Assembly: GCA_964228975.1 (NCBI GenBank)
Contig: CAXRCC010000256.1
Span: 1-6,257, forward strand
Source: Paraneptunicella sp964228975
GTDB lineage: Bacteria > Pseudomonadota > Gammaproteobacteria > Enterobacterales > Alteromonadaceae
Length of the DNA: 6,257 nt
Direction of reading: 5' to 3'
Below, in pieces: positions 1 to 5,603 of the stretch. The translations under genes and the position numbers were made by a program. Every line of letters starts with the position of its first letter. Position 1 is the first letter of the stretch. The notes beneath the pieces were generated by a model, which worked only from the letters and a program-made list of their open reading frames with translations, was not told where the DNA came from and did not search any database.

Positions 1-290
1 GCAACCAAGCTTAAGTCAGGCTTCCTTAACGTATTTCCACCCCAAACAAACGTTGCTTTACCAAGATTAGCATCGAAGTGACTGCTCATTCCTGTCGTAG
101 TTGCTCTCTCTGCAAGTTGCTTCTGTGCTAATGCATCAGAAGAGAAAACGCGCTGAGATACGCTTGAGCTATCAAAGTTACTTGGTGCGATAAGTTTGTT
201 ATTCGTTGTTTCTACAGCTGCATTAGCGGCAGTTGCGGAGAGGGCCGCAGAGACTAATGTCGCTAATAGCGTTGGACGGTAAGTTCTCAT
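1..290 (-). CDS. Secreted protein, N-terminal part; possible M36 (fungalysin-type) metallopeptidase
   Basis: The gene reads leftward and is cut by the window edge, so only 96 residues plus two bases are visible. The start ATG (288-290 on the complement) has an AAGGA ribosome-binding site seven bases upstream. Residues 1-24 form a clear Sec signal peptide: MRTYR, then a hydrophobic Leu/Ala run, then an ANA cleavage site. The mature protein should therefore be exported. After it comes a polar Ser/Thr/Asn/Gln-rich stretch, then SSHFDANLGKATFVWGG (about residues 71-87). This resembles the start of the propeptide of bacterial M36 metallopeptidases, where a phrase like FDxxLGxxTFxW recurs. That identification is from memory of the family; the catalytic HExxH region lies outside the window. 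The signal peptide is secure, the enzyme class tentative. Another secreted hydrolase with a similar propeptide is the main alternative. The gene is divergent from the lipoprotein gene at 783. Confidence 0.75.
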   Translation of the reverse strand, partial: MRTYRPTLLATLVSAALSATAANAAVETTNNKLIAPSNFDSSSVSQRVFSSDALAQKQLAERATTTGMSSHFDANLGKATFVWGGNTLRKPDLSLV

Positions 291-331
291 TTTAATTCCT
301 TCAATATCATTATTTTAACCGTAATCCGCAA

Positions 332-353
332 TGTCAGGTGACACATTATTATG
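332..353 (-). promoter_or_regulatory. Possible promoter/operator of the leftward secreted-protein gene
   Basis: On the minus strand CATAAT (348-353, five of six matches to TATAAT) could be a -10 box giving a start near base 340. No good -35 box is present at 16-18 bp. A perfect inverted repeat TGTCA-GG-TGACA (332-343) lies right over that predicted start point, about 42 bases before the ATG, where a repressor could act. Another TGACA copy is at 414-418. The regulator is unknown to me and the elements are short, so this is a weak call. Confidence 0.25.
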
Positions 354-517
354 CTAACCATTGCTATGTTTTAGGGTAAAAACGTAGAACGATTTTTCTA
401 TTTCGTCTTTCCCTGACATTCACGAATCGGGATTAACTTTAACTCGCAAGAATCGGCAATTGCAATATGAACAAAAGCTGAAAAGTCATATCTGGATAAT
501 AAAATTCTCGATAAATT

Positions 518-529
518 GTAATTAATTAC
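518..529. repeat. 12-bp perfect palindrome in the divergent spacer
   Basis: GTAATTAATTAC reads the same on both strands, and TTG at 516-518 with CAA at 532-534 adds an imperfect outer arm. The region is AT-rich, so such a palindrome can arise by chance. A transcription-factor site between the divergent genes is possible, but I cannot name the regulator. Confidence 0.3.
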
Positions 530-576
530 GTCAAACTTCAATAAAACCGAGAAGCACAGAGTGGTATAGGACATTT

Positions 577-585
577 TGATATAAT
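577..585 (+). promoter_or_regulatory. Extended -10 promoter, rightward
   Basis: TGATATAAT is a perfect extended -10 element (TG, one base, then consensus TATAAT at 580-585). The -35 position (about 557-562) has no TTGACA-like hexamer, as is usual for extended -10 promoters. The expected RNA start is near 592. The RNA would meet the hairpin and T run ending at 647 within about 55 bases, so it either ends there as a short RNA or reads on to the lipoprotein gene at 783 with a leader of about 190 bases. Confidence 0.5.
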
Positions 586-601
586 TTACAAAAAACAGGC
601 T

Positions 602-629
602 TCGTGAGTGTAAAAGTTCACATACACGA
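602..629. repeat. Imperfect inverted repeat (operator or bidirectional hairpin)
   Basis: The left arm TCGTGAGTGTAAA (602-614) and right arm TTCACATACACGA (617-629) are complementary at 10 of 13 positions, with two bases between them. As RNA on the minus strand the structure is followed, after a few bases, by six U's (complement of A590-A595), so it could end leftward transcription. As DNA it has the size and symmetry of a dimeric regulator site just downstream of the 577-585 promoter. Its right arm overlaps the next hairpin, so the two structures exclude each other. Confidence 0.35.
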
Positions 630-647
630 GAAATCTCGTTGTTTTTT
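626..647 (+). terminator. Short hairpin plus T run, possible intrinsic terminator or attenuator
   Basis: ACGAG (626-630) pairs with CTCGT (635-639) around the loop AAAT, and TTG then T6 (642-647) follows. The stem is only five base pairs, six if the inner A-T pair is counted, so termination may be partial. It stands about 35 bases after the predicted start of the 577-585 promoter and 136 bases before the lipoprotein ATG. Confidence 0.35.
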
Positions 648-782
648 GAAACAAATTTGAATTCACAAGCGCGTTTTTAAGCTGAGTTAATTTATGCCGT
701 GATTTGATTCGTTTTATCTGTGTGATTTTGCTATGTTTAAATCGATTAACACATCAAATATATGTGCATAGATGGAGTAGAT

Positions 783-1289
783 ATGAATAAAGCGTTAAAG
801 CTGGGCATTGGTAGCGCCATGCTTTCTCTTTTAGTGGCGTGTGGTAATGACGAGCAAAAAGCAAAACCCGTTGAGCCAGCAGTCAAAATGGAAGAAGAAT
901 CTAAAATCCCCCAAAACCAAACCTTGGTATCTCAAGTCGAGAAGAAGAAAACAGCTTTAATTAACGGTAAGAAGTTTGTGTACGATGCGCCCGTGATTAA
1001 GCCTGGTGTTGCGTTGTTTGACGCAAAAATGAATGAAAAAACACGTGTTACCCAACAAATCGTTGTGGTGATCACCAAGGCAAAGCAAGTGTCGTTAACG
1101 GCGGCGCGTCATCAATTATCTGAGTTTGGTCAGGTGAAAGCGCTGGCGGATGATATCTACGAGATTTCATTTGATGCCGATACAGATATGCTTGAAAAGT
1201 ACAATGCAATGAAGTCGTTACCTTTCCTTGAAACGGTAGAATTACAGTTGAGAAGTAACCCAAGAGCGGAAGGCAACGCAGAATATTAA
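783..1289 (+). CDS. Outer-membrane lipoprotein with a propeptide/I9-inhibitor-like domain
   Basis: This encodes a 168-residue lipoprotein. ATG 783 is chosen over the upstream ATG at 762 because it has GGAG five bases away and gives a textbook lipoprotein signal: MNKALK, a hydrophobic core, then the lipobox LVAC with the lipidated Cys at residue 20. Gly at +2 favours outer-membrane sorting. Residues 21-90 are a charged, Lys/Glu-rich tether. Residues 93-156 form a compact pattern: strand IVVVIT, helix SLTAARHQLSEFG, strands VKALADD and IYEISFD, helix TDMLEKYNAMKSL, and a last strand FLETVELQL. That strand/helix order and the length of about 64 residues recall the subtilisin-propeptide (I9) and fervidolysin-type prodomains, which fold and inhibit proteases. 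This is a fold guess from pattern. A role in binding or restraining the divergently encoded secreted enzyme is inference. No exact family is recognised. Confidence 0.85.
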   Translation: MNKALKLGIGSAMLSLLVACGNDEQKAKPVEPAVKMEEESKIPQNQTLVSQVEKKKTALINGKKFVYDAPVIKPGVALFDAKMNEKTRVTQQIVVVITKAKQVSLTAARHQLSEFGQVKALADDIYEISFDADTDMLEKYNAMKSLPFLETVELQLRSNPRAEGNAEY

Positions 1290-1302
1290 TGTTCCTCCTA
1301 GG

Positions 1303-1325
1303 CGAGAGGAAGGGCTTTCCTCTCG
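1303..1325 (+). other. Strong 9-bp hairpin after the lipoprotein gene, no T run
   Basis: CGAGAGGAA (1303-1311) pairs perfectly with TTCCTCTCG (1317-1325) around a five-base loop, 14 bases after the lipoprotein stop codon. No T run follows on either strand, so it is not a standard intrinsic terminator. A 3'-end stabilising hairpin or part of a factor-dependent terminator is more likely. Confidence 0.5.
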
Positions 1326-1375
1326 TACTGGCGCTTGCGAATGTTAATAAAACCCTACCTAGTGATTTTTTGCCT

Positions 1376-1393
1376 GTAGGATAAGTATTCTAC
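1376..1393. promoter_or_regulatory. Inverted repeat upstream of the dehydrogenase operon, possible operator
   Basis: GTAGGATA-AG-TATTCTAC is an 8-2-8 inverted repeat with one mismatch, a typical size for a dimeric repressor site. It lies about 270 bases before the E1 alpha ATG and about 60 bases upstream of the weak promoter candidate. Branched-chain degradation genes in gammaproteobacteria are often controlled by LiuR or PsrA, but this sequence does not look like the site I remember for either, so the regulator is left open. Confidence 0.3.
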
Positions 1394-1659
1394 TGTCATG
1401 CAATTTTTTTATTCACAAATCCAATATAGAAGTTGAATTATCCTAATTATTCCCATAATTCGAAAAATCTTTCCGTTGGGAGCTTTCCTTCTATTCATAA
1501 AAAGCAACAATTTGTTTACATGCTTGCTCTACTATTAAGCCAGTTAAAAATGCTCAAAATGTGGGTGAAATTGCAGCACCGTTACGGCGCTTCAATAAAA
1601 CAAACCCGAACCCATATTTCCATTATCAATTACATAGTGGGCACCCTGCGAGGCTTAAC

Positions 1660-2847
1660 ATGAAAACTAGAAATCACTTGTCCAATGTCGGCGTAGTGAA
1701 TCAAGTCAACGTCATTGAAAACGGCTTACTTGATATTCCTATGCTGCAAATTCTTGCTCCTGACGGTTCTGTTTTAGAGGGGGCGAAAGAGCCCAACCTT
1801 GATAAAGAAACCGCACTTAAGATTTTCCATACGATGCAGTTTATTCGCGTTCTTGACGAGCGTATGGTTGCTGCACAACGTCAAGGCCGTATCAGTTTTT
1901 ACTTAGCTTCGACTGGCGAAGAAGCCGCGTCTGCTGCCAGTGCAGCTGCGTTGAGTTTTGACGATATGATCATGTCTCAGTACCGCGAACAGGCTGCGCT
2001 AGCCTATCGTGGATACACGACTGAGCAGTTCATGAATCAAATGTTCAGTAACGAAAAAGAGCCAAATAAAGGCCGTCAAATGCCGATTCACTACGGCGCA
2101 AAAGAACTGAACTTCATGACGATTTCGTCGCCGCTTGGCACTCAAATCCCACAAGCTGCGGGTTACGCTTACGGCCAGAAAATGGCTGGCAACGACGCGC
2201 TAACCATTTGTTACTTCGGTGAAGGTGCGGCATCAGAAGGGGATTTCCATGCGGGTCTGAATATGGCAGCGGTGCTGAATTGCCCAACCATTTTCTTCTG
2301 TCGTAATAACGGCTATGCCATTTCAACGCCTGCTGATGAGCAGTTTAAAGGCGACGGTATTGCGTCGCGCGGTATTGGTTACGGCATTAAAACGATTCGT
2401 GTTGACGGTAACGATGCGTTAGCCATTTATGCCGCAACAGAAGAGGCGCGCAAAATTGCATTAGCAGAAAAGTGCCCAGTGTTGATTGAAGCGATGAGCT
2501 ATCGCTTGGCGGCGCACTCTACTTCTGACGATCCAACAGGTTACCGTTCAAAAGAAGAAGAAGCGCAGTGGAAGGAGAAAGATCCTATCGCGCGTATGGC
2601 AAATTGGTTAGTGAGCAAGGGCTGGTTGGATTTAGATACAAACGGCAAAGAAGTTGAGGCAATGCGCCAAGACGTATTAACCGAACTTAAGCGCGTTGAA
2701 AAAGTGCCTGTTTGCCCAATTGATGACCTAGTAACGGATGTTTACTCAGAGGTGCCTTGGCACTTAGAAGAGCAGCTTGAAGAGCTAAAAGCGCACATCA
2801 AAAAATACCCTGAACATTACCCAAAGACGGCGGGGAGAATTAAATAA
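1660..2847 (+). CDS. bkdA1: Branched-chain 2-oxoacid dehydrogenase, E1 alpha subunit
   Basis: This 395-residue protein is the thiamine-diphosphate-binding alpha half of E1, which decarboxylates the keto acids of Val, Leu and Ile and passes the acyl group to lipoyl-E2 in the cytoplasm. ATG 1660 is preferred over the in-frame GTG at 1561 because GAGG stands six bases before it and the extra 33 residues look non-native. Visible motifs: RQGRISFYLASTGEEA, the YREQ segment, MPIHYGAKE with ISSPLGTQIPQAAG, the cofactor motif GEGAASEGD (187-195) closed by RNN (215-217), and the loop HSTSDDPTGYRS (286-297). That loop matches the mammalian BCKDH E1 alpha loop, with His286 the likely catalytic His and Ser287 at the mammalian phosphorylation position. 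These features favour the branched-chain enzyme over pyruvate or acetoin dehydrogenases. It is the first gene of the operon; its stop overlaps the next start by one base (TAATG). Confidence 0.93.
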   Translation: MKTRNHLSNVGVVNQVNVIENGLLDIPMLQILAPDGSVLEGAKEPNLDKETALKIFHTMQFIRVLDERMVAAQRQGRISFYLASTGEEAASAASAAALSFDDMIMSQYREQAALAYRGYTTEQFMNQMFSNEKEPNKGRQMPIHYGAKELNFMTISSPLGTQIPQAAGYAYGQKMAGNDALTICYFGEGAASEGDFHAGLNMAAVLNCPTIFFCRNNGYAISTPADEQFKGDGIASRGIGYGIKTIRVDGNDALAIYAATEEARKIALAEKCPVLIEAMSYRLAAHSTSDDPTGYRSKEEEAQWKEKDPIARMANWLVSKGWLDLDTNGKEVEAMRQDVLTELKRVEKVPVCPIDDLVTDVYSEVPWHLEEQLEELKAHIKKYPEHYPKTAGRIK

Positions 2848-3824
2848 TGGCACAAATGAATATGCTACAAGCTGTCAATGATGCGTTGATGACAGCCATG
2901 AGTGAAGATGAACGCGTAATGGTGTTTGGTGAAGATGTGGGGCACTTTGGTGGTGTTTTCCGCGCAACCAGTCATCTTCAAGAAAAGTTTGGTCGTGACC
3001 GTGTATTTAATACGCCGCTTGTGGAGCAGGGTATTATTGGTTTTGCTAATGGTTTGGCGTCTCAAGGTTCCATTGCGGTTGCTGAAATTCAGTTTGGTGA
3101 TTACATTTTCCCCGCTTTTGACCAAATCGTGAACGAGTCAGCAAAATGGCGCTATCGCTCAGGTGGTCAGTTCTCGGTAGGCTCATTGACCATCCGTACT
3201 CCCTACGGTGGCGGCATTGCTGGTGGTTTATACCACTCTCAATCTCCAGAAGCTTATTTTGCCCATACTCCGGGCATGAAAATCGTGACGCCGCGTAACC
3301 CTTATCAAGCGAAGGGGTTGTTGTTAGCAGCAATTCGTGATGATAACCCTGTGTTATTCATGGAGCCAAAACGTATCTATCGAGCATCCGTAGGTGATGT
3401 GCCAGAGGAAGATTACGAGTTGCCATTAGGTAAAGCAGAAGTCGTGAAAGAAGGGACAGATGTGACGCTTCTGGCGTGGGGCGCACAAATGGAAATCATG
3501 GAAAAAGCGGCGGTTCGCGCAGAAAAAGAAGGCATTTCCTGTGAGGTTGTGGATTTAAGAAGTATCTTGCCTTGGGATGCGGAAACCGTTTGCGCCTCGG
3601 TAGAGAAAACAGGACGCTTAGTTGTGAGTCACGAAGCGCCCCAAACAGCGGGTTTTGCTGCTGAAGTGGCAGCGAAGGTACAAGAGCGCTGTTTCTTATA
3701 TCTTGAATCTCCAATTGCTCGTGTTTGTGGTTTAGATACACCATTCCCATTGGCGCATGAAAAAGAATACATGCCTGATGAGCTAAAAGTGTATGAAGCC
3801 ATTAAACGCACAATGAACTTCTAA
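2847..3824 (+). CDS. bkdA2: Branched-chain 2-oxoacid dehydrogenase, E1 beta subunit
   Basis: This 325-residue protein is the beta half of the alpha2-beta2 E1 decarboxylase. It is full length for the family. Motifs seen in order: VFGEDVGHFGGVFRAT near the N-terminus, NTPLVEQGIIGFANG with Glu60 as the thiamine-activating glutamate, AEIQFGDYIFPAFDQIVNE, the active-site stretch YHSQSPEAYFAHTPG (from residue 129, His130 and His141), and the C-terminal transketolase-like domain with SILPWD and HEAPQTAGFAAE. The phrase HSQSPEAYFAHTPGMK is very close to BCKDH beta subunits. The start ATG shares its A with the E1 alpha stop codon; GGGGAG lies nine bases upstream inside the end of E1 alpha. The arrangement implies translational coupling and equal amounts of the two subunits. 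Confidence 0.94.
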   Translation: MAQMNMLQAVNDALMTAMSEDERVMVFGEDVGHFGGVFRATSHLQEKFGRDRVFNTPLVEQGIIGFANGLASQGSIAVAEIQFGDYIFPAFDQIVNESAKWRYRSGGQFSVGSLTIRTPYGGGIAGGLYHSQSPEAYFAHTPGMKIVTPRNPYQAKGLLLAAIRDDNPVLFMEPKRIYRASVGDVPEEDYELPLGKAEVVKEGTDVTLLAWGAQMEIMEKAAVRAEKEGISCEVVDLRSILPWDAETVCASVEKTGRLVVSHEAPQTAGFAAEVAAKVQERCFLYLESPIARVCGLDTPFPLAHEKEYMPDELKVYEAIKRTMNF

Positions 3825-3836
3825 GCGAGGGTAACC

Positions 3837-5429
3837 ATGCGTACAGATTTTATTTTACCTGATATCGGCGAAGGCATTGTGGAATGCGAGCTGGTGGAAT
3901 GGTTAGTGAGCGCGGGTGAAGCGATTGTAGAAGATCAACCTGTTGCAGAAGTGATGACGGATAAAGCCGTTGTGCAAATTCCAGCCATGCACTCCGGTAC
4001 GGTAGAAGAGCTTTATTATCAAAAAGGCGATATTGCCAAGGTGCATCAACCGCTATTTGCTATGAAAGTTGAAGGTGAAGACGCGGCAAATGTGGCTGCG
4101 CCAGCACCTGAAGCACCCGTTGTTGAGGCGGCTCCTGTTGTTGAAACGCAGCCAAGTGCAGCGCCTGTAAGCGCCGGTGTTGAAGACTTTATTTTGCCTG
4201 ATATTGGTGAAGGGATTGTTGAGTGTGAGTTGGTTACGTGGCACATCAAAGAAGGTGATGACATTGTAGAAGACCAGCCTGTTGCAGAAGTGATGACGGA
4301 TAAAGCCGTTGTTGAAATTCCGGCTAAACACACAGGTAAAGTAATTAAGCTTTACTATCAGCAAGGTGAAATTGCCAAAGTGCATACGCCTTTGTATGCG
4401 ATGGAAGTGGAAGGCGCAGCACCTGCACAAAATGCTCCTGCATCGCAAACTGCGGCGTCGCCTGATTCCGCACCTGCTGCATCCTCTGTCGCGCCAGCTG
4501 CTCCAAGCGCTCAGCAAGTGAATCAACGCCCCGGTAAAGCGATTGCAAGTCCGGCGGTTCGTCGCCGCGCACGTGAAATGAACATCGATATCAGCTTGGT
4601 TGCAGGTAGCGGTAAGAAAGGTCGCGTGATGAAAGAAGACTTGGCGCGTCACCTTGAACAGCAAAATGCACCAGCTGCAAAAACCGAAGCGCCTAGCGCT
4701 GTAGTATCTGCTCCTGTTAGCGGTGGTAAGCGCACAGAGCCTATTCGCGGCATAAAAGCAGCGATGGCAAAACAGATGACGGACTCGGTTTACACTATTC
4801 CACACTTTAGTGTGAGTGATGAAGTGTTAATGGATGCCTTGATTGCGGCACGTGCTCAGCTTAAACCTGAGTTTGAAGCGCAAGGTGTGAAGCTCACTTA
4901 CATGCCTTTCTTTATTAAGGCGATGTCTTTAGCGCTTAAGCAGTTTCCAATCATTAACAGTCAAGTTAACGCGGATTGCACTGAACTCACGTATTTTGAT
5001 GATCACAACATCGGCATGGCGGTGGACTCAAAAATCGGTTTGGTTGTGCCTAACATCAAACAAGTGCAGAACTTGTCATTGTTAGAAGTGGCAAAAGAAG
5101 CAAACCGTTTGGTTGAACAAGCGCGCGATGGCAAGTTGGGTCAAAACGACCTAAAAGGCGGCACTATCAGCATTTCTAACGTAGGCGTGATTGGTGGTAC
5201 GGTTGCCGTTCCGGTTATCAATAAGCCGGAGTCTGCGATTGTGGCGCTCGGTAAGATGCAACGTTTGCCTCGCTTTGATGAGAACGATCAGGTGAAAGCA
5301 GTGAATATCATGCACATCAGTTGGTCGGGTGATCACCGTATTATCGATGGGGCAACCATGGTGAAATTCAGTAACCTTTGGAAGTCTTATCTTGAGAACC
5401 CATTAAGTATGCTAAGCGACTTACGCTAG
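3837..5429 (+). CDS. bkdB: Lipoamide acyltransferase (E2) of the branched-chain dehydrogenase, two lipoyl domains
   Basis: This 530-residue protein is the E2 core, which takes the acyl group from E1 on a swinging lipoyl arm and transfers it to CoA. Domain order: lipoyl 1 (about 5-80, lipoylated Lys43 in MTDKAVV), an Ala/Pro-rich linker, lipoyl 2 (118-193, Lys156), a second Ala/Pro/Ser linker, the E1/E3-binding domain (about 235-275, ASPAVRRRARE to GRVMKEDL), a third flexible linker, and the catalytic domain to the end. The active site HRIIDG (500-505) is complete. Pseudomonas BkdB has one lipoyl domain and about 425 residues; the extra length here is due to the second lipoyl unit. The start has GAGGG five bases upstream and lies 12 bases after the E1 beta stop, so it is the last gene of the operon. 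No E3 gene follows. Substrate is assigned by the E1 partners; the E2 alone would be less specific. Confidence 0.92.
   Translation: MRTDFILPDIGEGIVECELVEWLVSAGEAIVEDQPVAEVMTDKAVVQIPAMHSGTVEELYYQKGDIAKVHQPLFAMKVEGEDAANVAAPAPEAPVVEAAPVVETQPSAAPVSAGVEDFILPDIGEGIVECELVTWHIKEGDDIVEDQPVAEVMTDKAVVEIPAKHTGKVIKLYYQQGEIAKVHTPLYAMEVEGAAPAQNAPASQTAASPDSAPAASSVAPAAPSAQQVNQRPGKAIASPAVRRRAREMNIDISLVAGSGKKGRVMKEDLARHLEQQNAPAAKTEAPSAVVSAPVSGGKRTEPIRGIKAAMAKQMTDSVYTIPHFSVSDEVLMDALIAARAQLKPEFEAQGVKLTYMPFFIKAMSLALKQFPIINSQVNADCTELTYFDDHNIGMAVDSKIGLVVPNIKQVQNLSLLEVAKEANRLVEQARDGKLGQNDLKGGTISISNVGVIGGTVAVPVINKPESAIVALGKMQRLPRFDENDQVKAVNIMHISWSGDHRIIDGATMVKFSNLWKSYLENPLSMLSDLR
3849..4415 (+). repeat. Tandem duplication of the lipoyl domain inside the E2 gene
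   Basis: Codons for residues 5-80 (3849-4076) and 118-193 (4188-4415) are two copies, offset by exactly 339 bp. By hand count the proteins agree at 58 of 76 positions. Most of the DNA has drifted at synonymous sites, but 35 bases around the lipoylation site (3939-3973 and 4278-4312) are identical. Confidence 0.9.
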
Positions 5430-5507
5430 TTGGTGTCCGCACTGTGCATTTTTAGCGGAATTAGCCTAGGTGTTAATTCGTTAAAAAACGCGCACTATAT
5501 TGAGATC

Positions 5508-5536
5508 AAAAAGCCCGTTTAAAAGCGGGCTTTTTT
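5508..5536 (+). terminator. Intrinsic terminator of the dehydrogenase operon
   Basis: GCCCG (5513-5517) pairs with CGGGC (5526-5530); five A-T pairs extend the base and two A-T pairs can close the inner loop. T6 (5531-5536) follows directly. It lies 79 bases after the E2 stop. The A run on the left arm gives a U run on the opposite strand, so it can work in both directions. It separates the operon from the kinase gene. Confidence 0.92.
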
Positions 5537-5603
5537 GCTATTCAGCCTCATAAATTCCTGATAACGTGAGATAAAGTCCACCTAGAAATCGGAGTTTTTC
5601 ACT

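Larger units (their letters stand above)
291..782. other. AT-rich divergent intergenic region, 492 bp
   Basis: This spacer lies between the leftward secreted-protein gene and the rightward lipoprotein gene. I see no convincing coding frame in it. It holds a small inverted repeat at 332-343, a 12-bp palindrome at 518-529, an extended -10 promoter at 577-585, and two overlapping hairpin-forming repeats between 602 and 639 followed by a T run. Its length and structure exceed what two divergent promoters need, so a small RNA or a regulated leader is possible. Confidence 0.7.
1290..1659. other. Intergenic region before the dehydrogenase operon, 370 bp
   Basis: It contains the hairpin at 1303-1325 just after the lipoprotein stop, an 18-bp inverted repeat at 1376-1393 and the operon promoter region. 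A possible -10 CATAAT (1454-1459) with TTGAAT (1433-1438) is the best promoter I can find, but its spacer is only 15 bp, so I rate it weak. A short Leu/Ile-rich reading frame (1520-1663) overlaps the E1 alpha start by four bases and has no ribosome-binding site; it is treated as a finding rather than a gene. Confidence 0.6.

Noticed and set aside
491..520. LuxR/HapR-type quorum-sensing box in the divergent spacer
   Set aside because: Only one imperfect GATAAAT half-site is visible and the symmetric half is missing.
719..740. CRP-like site starting TGTGA upstream of the lipoprotein
   Set aside because: The second half-site does not match TCACA at the required spacing.
762..782. Upstream ATG at 762 as lipoprotein start
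   Set aside because: It adds MCIDGVD before an ideal lipoprotein signal and lacks a ribosome-binding site, while ATG 783 has GGAG at the right distance.
1561..1659. GTG 1561 as E1 alpha start, adding 33 residues
   Set aside because: No ribosome-binding site precedes it, the added residues do not look like the E1 alpha family, and ATG 1660 has GAGG six bases upstream.
4053..4805. 250-codon open frame on the minus strand inside the E2 gene
   Set aside because: It is antisense to conserved lipoyl and linker codons, rich in Cys, Arg and Phe as expected for a shadow frame, and matches no protein pattern.
5535..5575. Promoter for the kinase gene just after the terminator
   Set aside because: TTGCTA could be a -35 box, but no -10 hexamer with more than a weak match stands at a usable distance.
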